A stretch of 64,000 nt of DNA, taken from the NCBI GenBank assembly GCA_963792125.1, contig CAWBVA010000012.1, forward strand, positions 310,001 through 374,000, read 5' to 3'. Positions 28,821 through 38,052 of the stretch are shown here, piece after piece (the stretch's first letter is position 1; each line of letters opens with the position of its first letter). The notes under the pieces were generated by a model that did not search any database, was not told the DNA's origin, and was given only the letters and a program-made list of their open reading frames with translations. This stretch comes from Methanocella_A sp963792125. Its GTDB lineage: Archaea > Halobacteriota > Methanocellia > Methanocellales > Methanocellaceae. The translations under genes were made by a program, and so were the position numbers.

Positions 28821-30085
28821 GTCACCACCTTTGCACCGAGCTTCTTCAGGTCGTCGAAGAAGCCGGGATAGGAGATGACCACCGATTCCGCCGTGCTGAC
28901 GGAGGTCGTCCCTTCGGCGACCAGCCCGGCGATGGCCAGCGACATGACGATACGGTGGTCGTCGTAGCCGTCGACATCCGCGCCCTTCAGCTTGCTCCCC
29001 TTGATCGTCAGGCCGTCCTGCCGCTCTTCGATGTCGGCGCCCATCTTCCGCAGCTCGGTAGTGATCGCGTGCAGGCGGTCCGTCTCCTTATAGCGGACGT
29101 GCTCTGCGTTCTCGATATTGGTAGTGCCGGACGCGCAGGCCCCGAGCACCGCGAGCGTGGGCACCAGGTCGGGCGTGGCCCCGGCATCGATGTCAATCCC
29201 CGTGAGGTCTCCGCCGTCCACTGTGACTGAGCCGTGCTCCGTGTCCCAGTATACGTTGGCACCCATGTCGAGCAGGTACTCGAGAATGGCTGCATCGCCC
29301 TGCTTCGACTCGAACAGGTTGCTGACCGTCACTTTGGACTTCGTCATCGCCGCGGCCGCAAGCATGTAGGCAGCCGAGGAAAAGTCGCCCGGCACCCGGT
29401 AGGCCTTCAGGTCGTAGTCCTGGCCGCAGGGGATGAAATACTCGCGGTAGTTGCTGTCGATGCGGCACCCGGCCGCCGTGAGCATCTCGATGGTCACGTC
29501 GACGTACGGCTTCGACTTCAGCTCGCCCTGGATGTCCAGTATTGTATCATGCTTCGAGAACGGGCAGGATATGAGCAGCGACGAGATAAACTGGGAGCTT
29601 ACGTCGCCCCGGATCTTAACCGATCCGCCCTCCATAGGACCATGGACGATCAGCGGTGCCGTGCCGGTGCCCCGGGTGGAGTAGCATACCGCGCCAAGGT
29701 CGTTCAACGCCTTGATCAGCGGGCCGTTAGGTCTCCTGCGCAGGGAGCTGTCGCCCGTAAAGACGGTAGCGCCATCCGTCAGCGCCGCCACTGAAGCGCA
29801 GAGCCGCAGCGTGGTGCCGCTGTTCTTCGCGTCGATGACATTGTCAGGCACTTTCGGCTTGCCGATGACGCCTGCGATCTCGATGGTGTCGCCTTCGACG
29901 CGGACCTCGGCGCCGAACGCCCGGCAGGCGTCGACGGTCGCCAGCGTATCGGCGGACAACAGCGGCTTCGTGATCTTCGCGTAGTGCCCCAGGCTGCCGA
30001 TCACGATGGCCCGGTGCGTGTAACTCTTGGACGGCGGGGCTTCCACTGTCCCCCAGACGTCGGATTTGCTGACCTTGACGTTCAT
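28817..30085 (-). CDS. aroA: 3-phosphoshikimate 1-carboxyvinyltransferase (EPSP synthase)
   Basis: Joins PEP to shikimate 3-phosphate. From ATG 30085 the protein has 422 residues and begins MNVKVSKSDVWGTVEAPPSK, with the substrate-binding PPSKSYTHRAI. Other signatures are DAKNSGTTLRL, RRRPNGPLIKAL, GDFSSAAYML and the late RYKETDRLHAI. The open frame reaches 30133 but the added residues are not family-like. It forms an operon with aroC. Confidence 0.96.
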   Translation of the reverse strand: MNVKVSKSDVWGTVEAPPSKSYTHRAIVIGSLGHYAKITKPLLSADTLATVDACRAFGAEVRVEGDTIEIAGVIGKPKVPDNVIDAKNSGTTLRLCASVAALTDGATVFTGDSSLRRRPNGPLIKALNDLGAVCYSTRGTGTAPLIVHGPMEGGSVKIRGDVSSQFISSLLISCPFSKHDTILDIQGELKSKPYVDVTIEMLTAAGCRIDSNYREYFIPCGQDYDLKAYRVPGDFSSAAYMLAAAAMTKSKVTVSNLFESKQGDAAILEYLLDMGANVYWDTEHGSVTVDGGDLTGIDIDAGATPDLVPTLAVLGACASGTTNIENAEHVRYKETDRLHAITTELRKMGADIEERQDGLTIKGSKLKGADVDGYDDHRIVMSLAIAGLVAEGTTSVSTAESVVISYPGFFDDLKKLGAKVVT

Positions 30086-30163
30086 CGAGGTCTTATATGA
30101 TTTTCTGTCATATAAAAGTGACACCGGCAGCATAGAGCAGGGAGAGCCATTCGCGAAATGTGG

Positions 30164-30318
30164 TATTGGCTGAGAAGGCAGCTAACACAAAGGCCACGAA
30201 GGCCACAAAGTACACGACGTCTATGATCAGAAGAGGCTGCAGTGACCCGTTCTTTAAACGTACGTCGTGTACCTCGTGGCCTTCGTGGCCTTTGTGTTAG
30301 CTGCCTTATCAGCCAATA
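30164..30318. repeat. Near-perfect long inverted repeat of GGCCACGAA units
   Basis: Arms 30164-30220 and 30262-30318, each about 57 bases, match with only a few differences. The core contains AAAGGCCACGAAGGCCAC, short reiterated units. The loop is about 41 bases. It separates the divergent aroA and DUF998 genes and takes up half of a 326-base gap with no other gene. As RNA or cruciform DNA it would be the most stable structure in the window. Confidence 0.9.
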
Positions 30319-30366
30319 TGATAATATACGCTTGTTCGAGACTATGGCTATCGATCGGCCGGCAAG

Positions 30367-30376
30367 CTTTATATAG
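30367..30376 (+). promoter_or_regulatory. TATA box for the DUF998 gene
   Basis: CTTTATATAG lies 36 bases upstream of the ATG at 30412, giving a predicted short leader of roughly 10-15 bases. Good match to archaeal promoters. Confidence 0.55.
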
Positions 30377-30411
30377 AAACAGCGCCGATTTCTTACGGTG
30401 GAAGTGGACTG

Positions 30412-31023
30412 ATGGAGCTCAACCCGCTGAAAGTACCGATCAGCAGTCTGGCCGCCCCCGCGGGAATCATCATTTTCTGCTCGTTCCTGGCCCTATCCGC
30501 TGCCCGCTACCCGGGCGGGTTCTCGCCGCTTGACGGCTGGATCAGCGACCTGGGCAATACCAACCTGAACCCTGAAGGCGCCGGGATCTTCAACACCGGC
30601 TGCATGATAGCCGGGGTCCCGCTCATCACATTCTACATAGGACTCTACCGGTGGTATAGCCCGGAGCTCTGGCGCAACCTGATGGTAGGCGGCGTGCAGG
30701 TGGCCGGGATAGCCTCCGGGATCGCGCTGATGATGGTCGGCTACTACCCGGAGATATTTACTGCGGAGCATTACCTGTGGGCGGGAGTGTTTTTCGTTTC
30801 GACCTTCCTTGCGCTGCTGCTGGCAAACGCGGCGCTCCTGATGCACCTGAGGTACAGCAAATGGACTGCGATAATCGGGCTGATCGCTGTGTCCGTGCTG
30901 GCCGTGTTCATCGCGGGACAGGCTGCATCTGTAAGTTACCCGATTTTCGAGTGGATTGCCGTAGCCCTGAGCCTGGCCTGGATGGCCGCAATGGCTATAG
31001 ACACGTATGTCAGCTTCACGTGA
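30412..31023 (+). CDS. DUF998 family membrane protein
   Basis: A 203-residue protein with six predicted helices. The conserved ISDLGNTNLNPEGAGIFNTG loop and AGVPL in the following helix are typical of DUF998, a family of unknown function. It has its own TATA box and no operon partner. Confidence 0.75.
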   Translation: MELNPLKVPISSLAAPAGIIIFCSFLALSAARYPGGFSPLDGWISDLGNTNLNPEGAGIFNTGCMIAGVPLITFYIGLYRWYSPELWRNLMVGGVQVAGIASGIALMMVGYYPEIFTAEHYLWAGVFFVSTFLALLLANAALLMHLRYSKWTAIIGLIAVSVLAVFIAGQAASVSYPIFEWIAVALSLAWMAAMAIDTYVSFT

Positions 31024-31166
31024 GCATACGGGCACTAAAACGGCTTCATATTCATGATAAAAAACTTCCTGCCTTCGTGTGTCGATAAAGTCTTAATAGT
31101 AGTAGCGGGTAAAATAGGAGATTAAGGCTGGCACGTGCTAGCACACATACAGACCATGGTGGATTT

Positions 31167-31466
31167 ATGCTGATCAATAAACTAGAGCTCGAGATGGAAA
31201 TGCTGCAGAGGCACCTGCTTATCCTGAAATATGTGATCGCGCAGGAGCCCATCGGCATCATGAAGCTCTCCGAGGAGACCGGCCTCCCCAAGCATAAAGT
31301 AAGATATTCTTTACGGGTGCTGGAACATGAAGGGCTGATCGGGCCGTCTATGCACGGTGCGATCACCACGGAAAAAACGAAAAAGTTCGTAGATACGCTG
31401 GACGAGAGAATATCCAGCCTCGACAGTAAGTTCGGGGATGTGAAGAAGCTCGGCAGTGAAATCTGA
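31167..31466 (+). CDS. Winged-helix transcriptional regulator
   Basis: A 99-residue protein with a single winged-helix DNA-binding domain: MKLSEETGLPKHKVRYSLRV forms the helix-turn-helix, followed by LEHEGLIGPS and the wing. A C-terminal helix (TLDERISSLDSKFGDV) may dimerise. Its stop overlaps the start of the flavoenzyme gene (TGATG), suggesting it controls that operon. Confidence 0.8.
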   Translation: MLINKLELEMEMLQRHLLILKYVIAQEPIGIMKLSEETGLPKHKVRYSLRVLEHEGLIGPSMHGAITTEKTKKFVDTLDERISSLDSKFGDVKKLGSEI

Positions 31467-32856
31467 TGCCGGAAGATCGGATAGTCATCGTCGGCGCAGG
31501 CGGAGCAGGCCTGACAAGCGCGTTCCACGTCGCCCGCCGGGCGCCGGACTCGCGTATTACTGTTTTCTCTAAAGACCCGGTAGTCGCTTACAGCCAGTGT
31601 GGCATGCCATTCGTCTTAGACGGGAAGATCGACAGTTTCGACCGGCTGGTCATCTACGGGCCGGATGTGTTCCGGGACCTCGGGCTGGATGTCAGGACTT
31701 CTACCCCTGTTGCGGACATCGATATTGACGAGAAGGCTGTGATCACAGCCGGCGGGGAGCGTGTCAGGTATGACCGGCTCGTGATAGCTACCGGCTCGAA
31801 ACCCTTTATACCACCGGTGCCGGGAGCGAACCTGCCCGGTGTCATGGAACTGATCACTCTGGAGGACGGCCGTCGCCTGGGCGAGCGAATAAACCAGGCC
31901 AGGAACGTTGTCATCATCGGCGGCGGGCCCATCGGGCTGGAAACGGCGCCCGCGTTTCTCGACGCTGGCGCTAAGCTGACCATCATCGAGCGGGTGCCTC
32001 AGATCTTGCCCTCCGCGCTGGACCCGGACATGGCTGCGATCGTACAGGAACACCTGGAGAAGAAGGGCGCGAGAGTCATTACAGGCAAAGGCGTCGACGC
32101 GATCAACGGCTCCGGGGCAGTCGAGTCGATTTCCTGCGGCGGAGAGACCATACCTGCCGATCTCGTGCTGCTGTCGGCAGGCATACGACCCAACGTCGAC
32201 CTGGCGAAAAAAGCAGGATCGACACAGGCATCACCGGTGGCATCATTGTGGACGAGTACTTCCGGGTCAGACGGAACGGCAAATACCTCGACGACGTGCT
32301 CGCTGCGGGCGACTGCGCCGAGGTGAAGAGCGTCGTCACCGGAAAGCCGGTCATCTACGCCGTGGGAAGCGTGGCGAACCGTCAGGCCGCCTACGTCGGC
32401 GACTATCTCGTGGGCAAAAAGAGACCGTACCCGTCGGTGCTATGCCCGACCGTCTGCGTGATCGGCGGCCTTCACGTGGGCAGTGTCGGCCTGACCACCC
32501 GGGGCTGCGAGCAGGCGGGCATCATGCCGGTCTCGTTCCGGGCCAGAGGACAGACCCGGGCCCGCTATTACCCCGGCGGAAAGCCGATAGAGATCAGGCT
32601 TATCGCAGACGGCGAACGCCTGGTCGGGGGCCAGGTCATTGGCGAGGAGGGCGTGCACGGCCGCATCAACGTGCTGTCACTGGCCATCGGCAGACGGATG
32701 ACCCCTGCGGACCTTGCGGCCGCCGAGACATGCTATGCGCCGCCAGTCGCATCCATGATCGACCCGCTGACCTATGCGGCAGAGATGCTCGCGCTCAAAT
32801 GCACCCGCGCTCAAGCTGCTAAGGGTCCAAGGGAAGGCGCCAGGGCGCCACTTTAG
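31466..32856 (+). CDS. CoA-disulfide reductase/NADH oxidase-like flavoenzyme, one frameshift
   Basis: A pyridine-nucleotide-disulfide oxidoreductase of about 463 residues. The FAD site IVIVGAGGAGLTSA, the single redox cysteine in YSQCGMPFVLDG (the CoADR/Nox position rather than a CxxxxC pair), RLVIATGSKP, and the NAD site NVVIIGGGPIGLETA are visible. The second half (DDVLAAGDCAEV, then AYVGDYLVGKK) is displaced by a one-base error near 32218. It might reduce CoA disulfide, polysulfide or oxygen. It is coupled to a winged-helix regulator upstream. Confidence 0.85.
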
Positions 32857-32906
32857 CACCCGAAGGTTTCAAGGCGGCTTGCAGAGAGTGTCGTTTATGG
32901 TGTATC

Positions 32907-33995
32907 GTGACAATACTTGTAGCGAGAGGGGATCATCTGACCAGGCTTTACGATGCTGCAAGAATAGCGATGAAAGACGTGATCGGCCTGCGCGAGGGTG
33001 AGGAAGTCCTGATAGTGACGAACTTCGAGGGAGATGTGTTCCCGATCGCCAGGGCGGTCTTCGATGCGACGAAAGAGCTGGGCGGGAAGCCGGTCATTGC
33101 TAGTACAGGGCGAGAAAAGCCAGTTCGACTTTGCGGAGAGGCTGGTAAACGAGTCGATCAGGGCTTTGCCGGACGTCTGTGTCATGCTCACGGCCAACAA
33201 GCTGGGCAAGGACCCGTACGGCATGAACATCGGCTATGTCGGCCGGGACGGCCAGAAGTACAACTCGATCTTCAACAAGGTGTGGAGGGGCGACCGGCGT
33301 ATCCGGACGTTCTTCTCGCCGGGCATCACGCAGGAGATCTTCACCAGGGCAGTGCCGGTAGACTATGCTAAAATGCGGACTGCAGGGGCGAAGCTGAAGA
33401 AGGTCCTGGACGAAGGGGACGAAGTAAAAGTCACTTCCCCCGGCGGCACTGACGCGACTGTAGACATCAAAGGTCGCAAGGCGCATGCAGACGATGGCAA
33501 CTTCACCCTGCCGGGCCTGGGCGGTAACCTGCCGGCCGGCGAGGTGTATATCTCGCCCGTAGTGCAGGGCGTCAGTGGCACCATAGTGATCGATGGTACG
33601 ATTACCCTCAGCCCGGGCTCTGTTATCCCGGATAAGCCAGTCGTGATCAAAATGAAGGAAGGGTACGTGTCCGATGATATCGGGCGGTAAAGATGCGAAG
33701 AAGCTGATTGAGGTCATCCGAGAAGGGCGAGAGCATGGCCAGGGAGAAAGGCCTGACGGAACAGGAGCGCAACGCCCGTCACATCGGCGAGCTGGGCATC
33801 GGCATCAACCCGAAGGCGAAGATGACCGGCATCCTGCTGGAGGACGAGAAGCTGGGCAAGACCGTGCACTTCGCCATCGGCAGCAACTTCGACCAGGACG
33901 CGGAGGCGATGATACACCTTGACGGCCTCGTAATGAAGCCGGACATGTGGGTGGACGGTAAGCAGATCATGAAGAACGGCGATCTGATCATCTAG
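32907..33995 (+). CDS. Aminopeptidase, peptidase family M29 (second copy), three frameshifts
   Basis: Pieces in shifting frames make one M29 enzyme of about 363 residues: LTRLYDAARIAMKDVIGLRE, then LVQGEKSQFDFAERLV, NLPAGEVYISPVVQGVSG, and finally HIGELGIGINPKAKMTG with HFAIGSNF and the terminal MKNGDLII. Shifts are needed near 33096, 33676 and 33726. All catalytic regions survive, so three sequence errors are as likely as decay. GTG 32907 is the probable start. The shorter C-terminus differs from the M29 enzyme at 13.6 kb. Confidence 0.75.
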
Positions 33996-34167
33996 TTTCA
34001 GGAATTACCTCTGCGGTCACCATACATCAAATATGGCAGGGAAAAATATTGGCATGTCCGCCAGGTAAAAATGGCCTCGTGTGTACGGACAGCTCATCTT
34101 ATTTTTATATTTAGTCATTATATCGTCAGGCCAATGCTCTGCTTATTAACAGAACGTGAGAGAATCG

Positions 34168-34177
34168 TATTATACTA
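34168..34177 (+). promoter_or_regulatory. TATA box for the membrane-bound regulator
   Basis: An AT-rich TATACTA element lies about 30 bases before ATG 34206, the spacing of a near-leaderless archaeal transcript. This supports the short start over the longer open frame from 34071. Confidence 0.5.
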
Positions 34178-34205
34178 TTATCGCACTATAATGCTTATGC
34201 AAATC

Positions 34206-34979
34206 ATGGGTAAACTTTGTATCGTCATCCTTGCATTGTTTACCATATTGCCCTGCGTTCCGGCATATGCCGAACAAGGCGGCTACACAGTCAGGCCTAT
34301 GACGCCGGATGAGGTCGCCGCGTACCTTAATGACAGCGCCAACCATCCGAGCGAAATGAGGGCAGTCTCTTTCTGGGAGTTACCGCTCTGGGTCCAGATG
34401 TTTTATGTCTCCGCGTTCCTCTCCGGGGCCCTTGGCGCGTTACTCGTCGTCTTTAAGATCATACCGTTTTTCCTCATCAAGACGAAAAAGTTACACGATA
34501 ACAAAAACCGTGAAGAGATCTATGACTTCATCAATCAGAACCCCGGGTGCACCGTGAACGATATCTCGCGAGGTAAATCGATGAACGTAGGCAGCGTCAG
34601 GTACCATGTCGACCGGCTGGAGATGGCGAGCAGGATCGTGCAGATAAAGCTGAAAAAGTTCACCAGGCTCTTCCGCAACTCCGGTGCCTACAACGACAGG
34701 GAGATTGTCGTCTTCTCCGCGTTGAAGATCAGGACGAACAAGGCCATAGTACAGGTGGTCAGGGAGCAGCCAGGCCTGTCCAACAAGCAGATCGCCGATA
34801 AGCTTGAGATCAAGGAGAGCATGACCCACCTCTACCTGGTGCACCTCCTGAAGGACGAAATTGTCAGGTACGAAAAGCAAGGGCAGCAGAAGCTGTATTA
34901 CCTTGAAAATGATGTGGAAGAGATCATGCAGAAGATGGCGGGGAAACAGGCGACGCAGAACTACAGCGCTACCGCATGA
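34206..34979 (+). CDS. Membrane-bound regulator with two winged-helix domains
   Basis: A 257-residue protein that begins with a signal-like helix (MGKLCIVILALFTILPC...AYA). A short extracytoplasmic part and a second helix (VSAFLSGALGALLVVFKIIPF) follow, then cytoplasmic tandem winged helices: NREEIYDFINQNPGCTVNDI with VRYHVDRLE, and VVREQPGLSNKQIADKLEI with YLVHLLKDEIV. This layout recurs in methanogen genomes and implies that an outside signal is coupled directly to DNA binding. Its targets are unknown. Confidence 0.75.
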   Translation: MGKLCIVILALFTILPCVPAYAEQGGYTVRPMTPDEVAAYLNDSANHPSEMRAVSFWELPLWVQMFYVSAFLSGALGALLVVFKIIPFFLIKTKKLHDNKNREEIYDFINQNPGCTVNDISRGKSMNVGSVRYHVDRLEMASRIVQIKLKKFTRLFRNSGAYNDREIVVFSALKIRTNKAIVQVVREQPGLSNKQIADKLEIKESMTHLYLVHLLKDEIVRYEKQGQQKLYYLENDVEEIMQKMAGKQATQNYSATA

Positions 34980-35027
34980 TATCCCTCGCCAGGGCACCAT
35001 GAAACCAAAAAAGATGGGCGGGCCCGT

Positions 35028-35633
35028 TCACTGGGGCCCGTTGTACACGCCGATCTTATACTTTCCGCCGTCCTGGTAGGCGCCGGCGGCGCAGACCGGC
35101 TTCTCGAAGGTCAGGTCGTACATCTTCTTCGCCACGTCATCTGCCGAGTAGGCCTCGACGGTAAGTTGCGAAAAGACAGTCTTCTCGTAGGTGGCGACCA
35201 TCAGGCAGCTTTTCTCCTGTAACGGGAAGGTGCTCACGTTCAGGCCGTCCTTGGTGACGATACCGAGGAACGCCTCGCCCTTGCTGATAACAGCCGCAAT
35301 CCGCGGGGTGTTGAGCGAGTCCTTCTCGTAGTCCATGGCAAGAAGGCTTAACGCCAGCGCGTCGCGCGCGGGATATCCCATAGCGATCTTCTCGCAGATG
35401 GGGTCCGTGTGGGAGCCGTTGGTCACCACCGCTGCATCAGGGAGCACCTTGATGCAGTTATAGGAAATATAGGGGCTCTTCTCGAGGTCCTTCACGTCCT
35501 TCGGCATGATTGCCGCGGTGGACTCGCTCAGCTTCACTGCGTACCGGTTCGGAAAGGAGCGGGACGAGACCCTGTAGCCCGCCCACAGCTTGCCGTTCGT
35601 TTTCCCGATGGTCACGAACCTGCCAACGTACAT
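35028..35633 (-). CDS. purO: IMP cyclohydrolase, archaeal type
   Basis: Closes the ring of FAICAR to IMP, the last step of archaeal purine synthesis. The 201 residues show MYVGRFVTIGKT, YRVSSRSFPNR, SYNCIKVLPDAAVVTNGSHT, ARDALALSLLAMDYEKD and NTPRIAAVI, all characteristic of PurO. The ATG (35633) follows the porB stop by four bases, so it is the last gene of the por operon. PurP, the enzyme making its substrate, is at 63.6 kb. Confidence 0.96.
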   Translation of the reverse strand: MYVGRFVTIGKTNGKLWAGYRVSSRSFPNRYAVKLSESTAAIMPKDVKDLEKSPYISYNCIKVLPDAAVVTNGSHTDPICEKIAMGYPARDALALSLLAMDYEKDSLNTPRIAAVISKGEAFLGIVTKDGLNVSTFPLQEKSCLMVATYEKTVFSQLTVEAYSADDVAKKMYDLTFEKPVCAAGAYQDGGKYKIGVYNGPQ

Positions 35634-35637
35634 CCGT

Positions 35638-36567
35638 CTATTCCTCTTTCGTCTCTTTTTCCTTGCCAGCAGCTTTCTCCTCGATGTCCAGGTTGAAATG
35701 CTTCGCGTTGAGGTCGGCGATATGCTGTATCTTCTCGATCTCCTTGTCGCCGCCGGGCATCTTGAACAGGTGAGAATACCGCTTCTGCTTCTCCAGGTAC
35801 TCTTTGACGGGCTTCCTATTTTTAATTTTCTTGACGCTGGTGATCTGCCCGTTCTCGTACTCGTACAGCGGGTACAGGCCGGTCTCGACCGCGAGCCGCA
35901 GCACTTCGATGGACAGCGCACCGTCGATGCCCCAGCCCGGGACGCAGGTGGCATGCACCTGGAGGTACTTCGGGCCTTCGATGGACAGGGCTTTCCGGAC
36001 CTTCTTGGTGAAGTCCGACGGGTAGCCGATGGAGGTAGTCGCCACATAGGGTACCCCGTGCGCCGCCATAATTGCCGGCACGTTTTTCTTGGGCCGCTGG
36101 TTGCCGAACGACATCTTGCCCGCCGGCGTGGTCGTGGTGGACGCGTCGTAGGGTGTCGAGCCACTGCGCTGGATGCCCGTGTTCATGTACGCCTCGTTGT
36201 CGTAGCAGATGTACAGGATGTCGTGGCCACGCTCCATGACGCCCGACAGCAAGCCGAAACCGATGTCGAAGGTCGCGCCGTCGCCGCCGATGGCGATGAC
36301 CTTGGTGTTGCCCTTCCGGCCGGTCGCCCGAAGCGCCGCCTCGACGCCCGCAGCGACGGGGGCGTTATTCTCGAACAGCGAGTGTATCCAGGGCACCTTC
36401 CAGGCGCTCTCCGGGTACGGCGTGGAGACGACCTCCATGCAGCCAGTCGCGTTCGTGATGATGACGTCAGGCCCCGTGACGCGCATCAGCGTCTTCAGGA
36501 ACAGCGCGCAGGCGCAGCCGGCGCAGGCCCTGTGGCCCGATGCGTATAAGTCTTCAAGTGCCGCCAT
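35638..36567 (-). CDS. porB: Pyruvate:ferredoxin oxidoreductase beta subunit
   Basis: The TPP-binding subunit (309 residues) of the four-subunit archaeal enzyme that interconverts pyruvate with acetyl-CoA, CO2 and reduced ferredoxin. It has the cluster-ligand start HRACAGCACALFLK, the TPP motif GGDGATFDIGFGLLSG followed by YDNEAYMNTGIQRS, and VPGWGIDGAL. It directly follows porA. The lysine/glutamate-rich tail is unremarkable. Confidence 0.96.
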   Translation of the reverse strand: MAALEDLYASGHRACAGCACALFLKTLMRVTGPDVIITNATGCMEVVSTPYPESAWKVPWIHSLFENNAPVAAGVEAALRATGRKGNTKVIAIGGDGATFDIGFGLLSGVMERGHDILYICYDNEAYMNTGIQRSGSTPYDASTTTTPAGKMSFGNQRPKKNVPAIMAAHGVPYVATTSIGYPSDFTKKVRKALSIEGPKYLQVHATCVPGWGIDGALSIEVLRLAVETGLYPLYEYENGQITSVKKIKNRKPVKEYLEKQKRYSHLFKMPGGDKEIEKIQHIADLNAKHFNLDIEEKAAGKEKETKEE

Positions 36568-37767
36568 TTATATCCCCTCCGGCAGTATGTTCTTATCGAG
36601 CTGGTACCATTCGAACTCGGAGACCCGCTCGCCGCCGATCTTCTTGTAGCCCTTGTCCACGATTCCCTTTATATCGGGGACGGTGATGTCCCGGCCGCCC
36701 AGGCCGATGATGAAGCCCAGCATGGTCGGCGCATCGGTGGTGTTGTAAAGCGCCGCTTTCATGTCGACGTACAGGGCGCCCTCCATGCCCAGGGAGATGT
36801 CGCGATCCAGCACGCAGACGACTTTGACGCCCTTGAGGGCGGCACGCAGCGCCTCGACCGGGAAAGGCCGGTAGGACCGGACCTTGACGATGCCCGCCGG
36901 GACGCCGGCAGCCCGCAGTTCGTCCACCGCATCCTTCATGGTACCCAGGATGGAGCCCATTGCGACGAGCACGACCTCGGCACCCTCCATCTTGTACGAA
37001 TCGATCAATCCGCCCTTGTACCGGCCGAACTTCTTGCCGAAGTCTGTAGCGACCTGCTCGATGACGGGCTTGGCCTTCATCTGGGCGTCATGCACCATGT
37101 ACCGGGCTTCCGTATAGACTTCCGGCGGTGCCAGCGCGCCCATGGTGACCGGGTCCTTCGGGTCGAGCCGGAACAGTGGCTTGTAAGGCGGCAGGAACTC
37201 GTCGACCATCTTCTGGTCGTAGACCTCCACCGGCTCGTACAGGTGGGTGACCTGGAAACCGTCGAGGTTCACCATCACCGGGAGTACCACCTTGTGGTCC
37301 TCGGCGATCTTGTACGCCTGGATGATCATGTCCGCCGCTTCCTGGTTGTCCTCAGCCCAGAGCTGTATCCAGCCATTATCCCTGGCCGAGATCGCGTCCT
37401 GGTGGTCGTTCCAGATATTGATGGGCGAGGAAATCGCCCTGTTTGCCATCGCCAGCACGCAGGGCAGTCGCATGCCTGCGATGCTGAACAGCACCTCGTA
37501 CATGAGGACCGCGCCCTGGGACGACGTCGCGCTGAATGTCCGCACGCCCGTCGCCTGGGCGCCCTGGACGACCGATGCCGCCGAGAACTCGCTCTCGGTG
37601 CGCACGTATTCGCAGTTGGTCAGGTCGCCGTTGGCGATCATCGTCGAGAGGTCCTCCACGATGTGCGTCTGGGGCGTGATCGGGTACGCCGACACGACCG
37701 ACGGCCGGCAGGCCCGCGCAGCCTCCGCGACCGCGTGGGAGCCTTCCATGACTGCCATCTTTGCCAT
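36568..37767 (-). CDS. porA: Pyruvate:ferredoxin oxidoreductase alpha subunit
   Basis: A 399-residue catalytic subunit that binds pyruvate and part of TPP. Motifs: VVSAYPITPQTHIVEDL, YVRTESEFSAASVVQGAQ, TFSATSSQGAVLMYEVL and NIWNDHQDAISARDNGWIQL. Its start overlaps the porD stop (TAATG). It is the normal length for PorA. Confidence 0.96.
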   Translation of the reverse strand: MAKMAVMEGSHAVAEAARACRPSVVSAYPITPQTHIVEDLSTMIANGDLTNCEYVRTESEFSAASVVQGAQATGVRTFSATSSQGAVLMYEVLFSIAGMRLPCVLAMANRAISSPINIWNDHQDAISARDNGWIQLWAEDNQEAADMIIQAYKIAEDHKVVLPVMVNLDGFQVTHLYEPVEVYDQKMVDEFLPPYKPLFRLDPKDPVTMGALAPPEVYTEARYMVHDAQMKAKPVIEQVATDFGKKFGRYKGGLIDSYKMEGAEVVLVAMGSILGTMKDAVDELRAAGVPAGIVKVRSYRPFPVEALRAALKGVKVVCVLDRDISLGMEGALYVDMKAALYNTTDAPTMLGFIIGLGGRDITVPDIKGIVDKGYKKIGGERVSEFEWYQLDKNILPEGI

Positions 37768-38051
37768 TATTTCTCCTCCACTGCCATGTCAATCGCGTCC
37801 ACAGGGCACTCGTAGGCACAGATGCCGCAGCCCTTGCAGTAGTCGTAGTTCACGCAGAACTTTTTCTTCTTGCCGTCGTGGGCACACTCGAACGGCGCGC
37901 CGTCAGGGCAGGAGTCGGCACACCGCCGGCACCCGATGCACTTCTCGTGGTTGATGACCGCGCGGTACGTCCGCCAGCCGCCAGTGTGGTACTGCATGGT
38001 GGTGCCAGGCTTCGTGACGAGCCCGACAGTCAGCCTCATCTTCTCTGGCAT
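37767..38051 (-). CDS. porD: Pyruvate:ferredoxin oxidoreductase delta (ferredoxin) subunit
   Basis: A 94-residue protein with two [4Fe-4S] motifs, CIGCRRCADSCP and CKGCGICAYECP, that passes electrons from the PorAB core to external ferredoxin. It begins one base after the porG stop. Confidence 0.95.
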   Translation of the reverse strand: MPEKMRLTVGLVTKPGTTMQYHTGGWRTYRAVINHEKCIGCRRCADSCPDGAPFECAHDGKKKKFCVNYDYCKGCGICAYECPVDAIDMAVEEK

Positions 38052-38052
38052 G

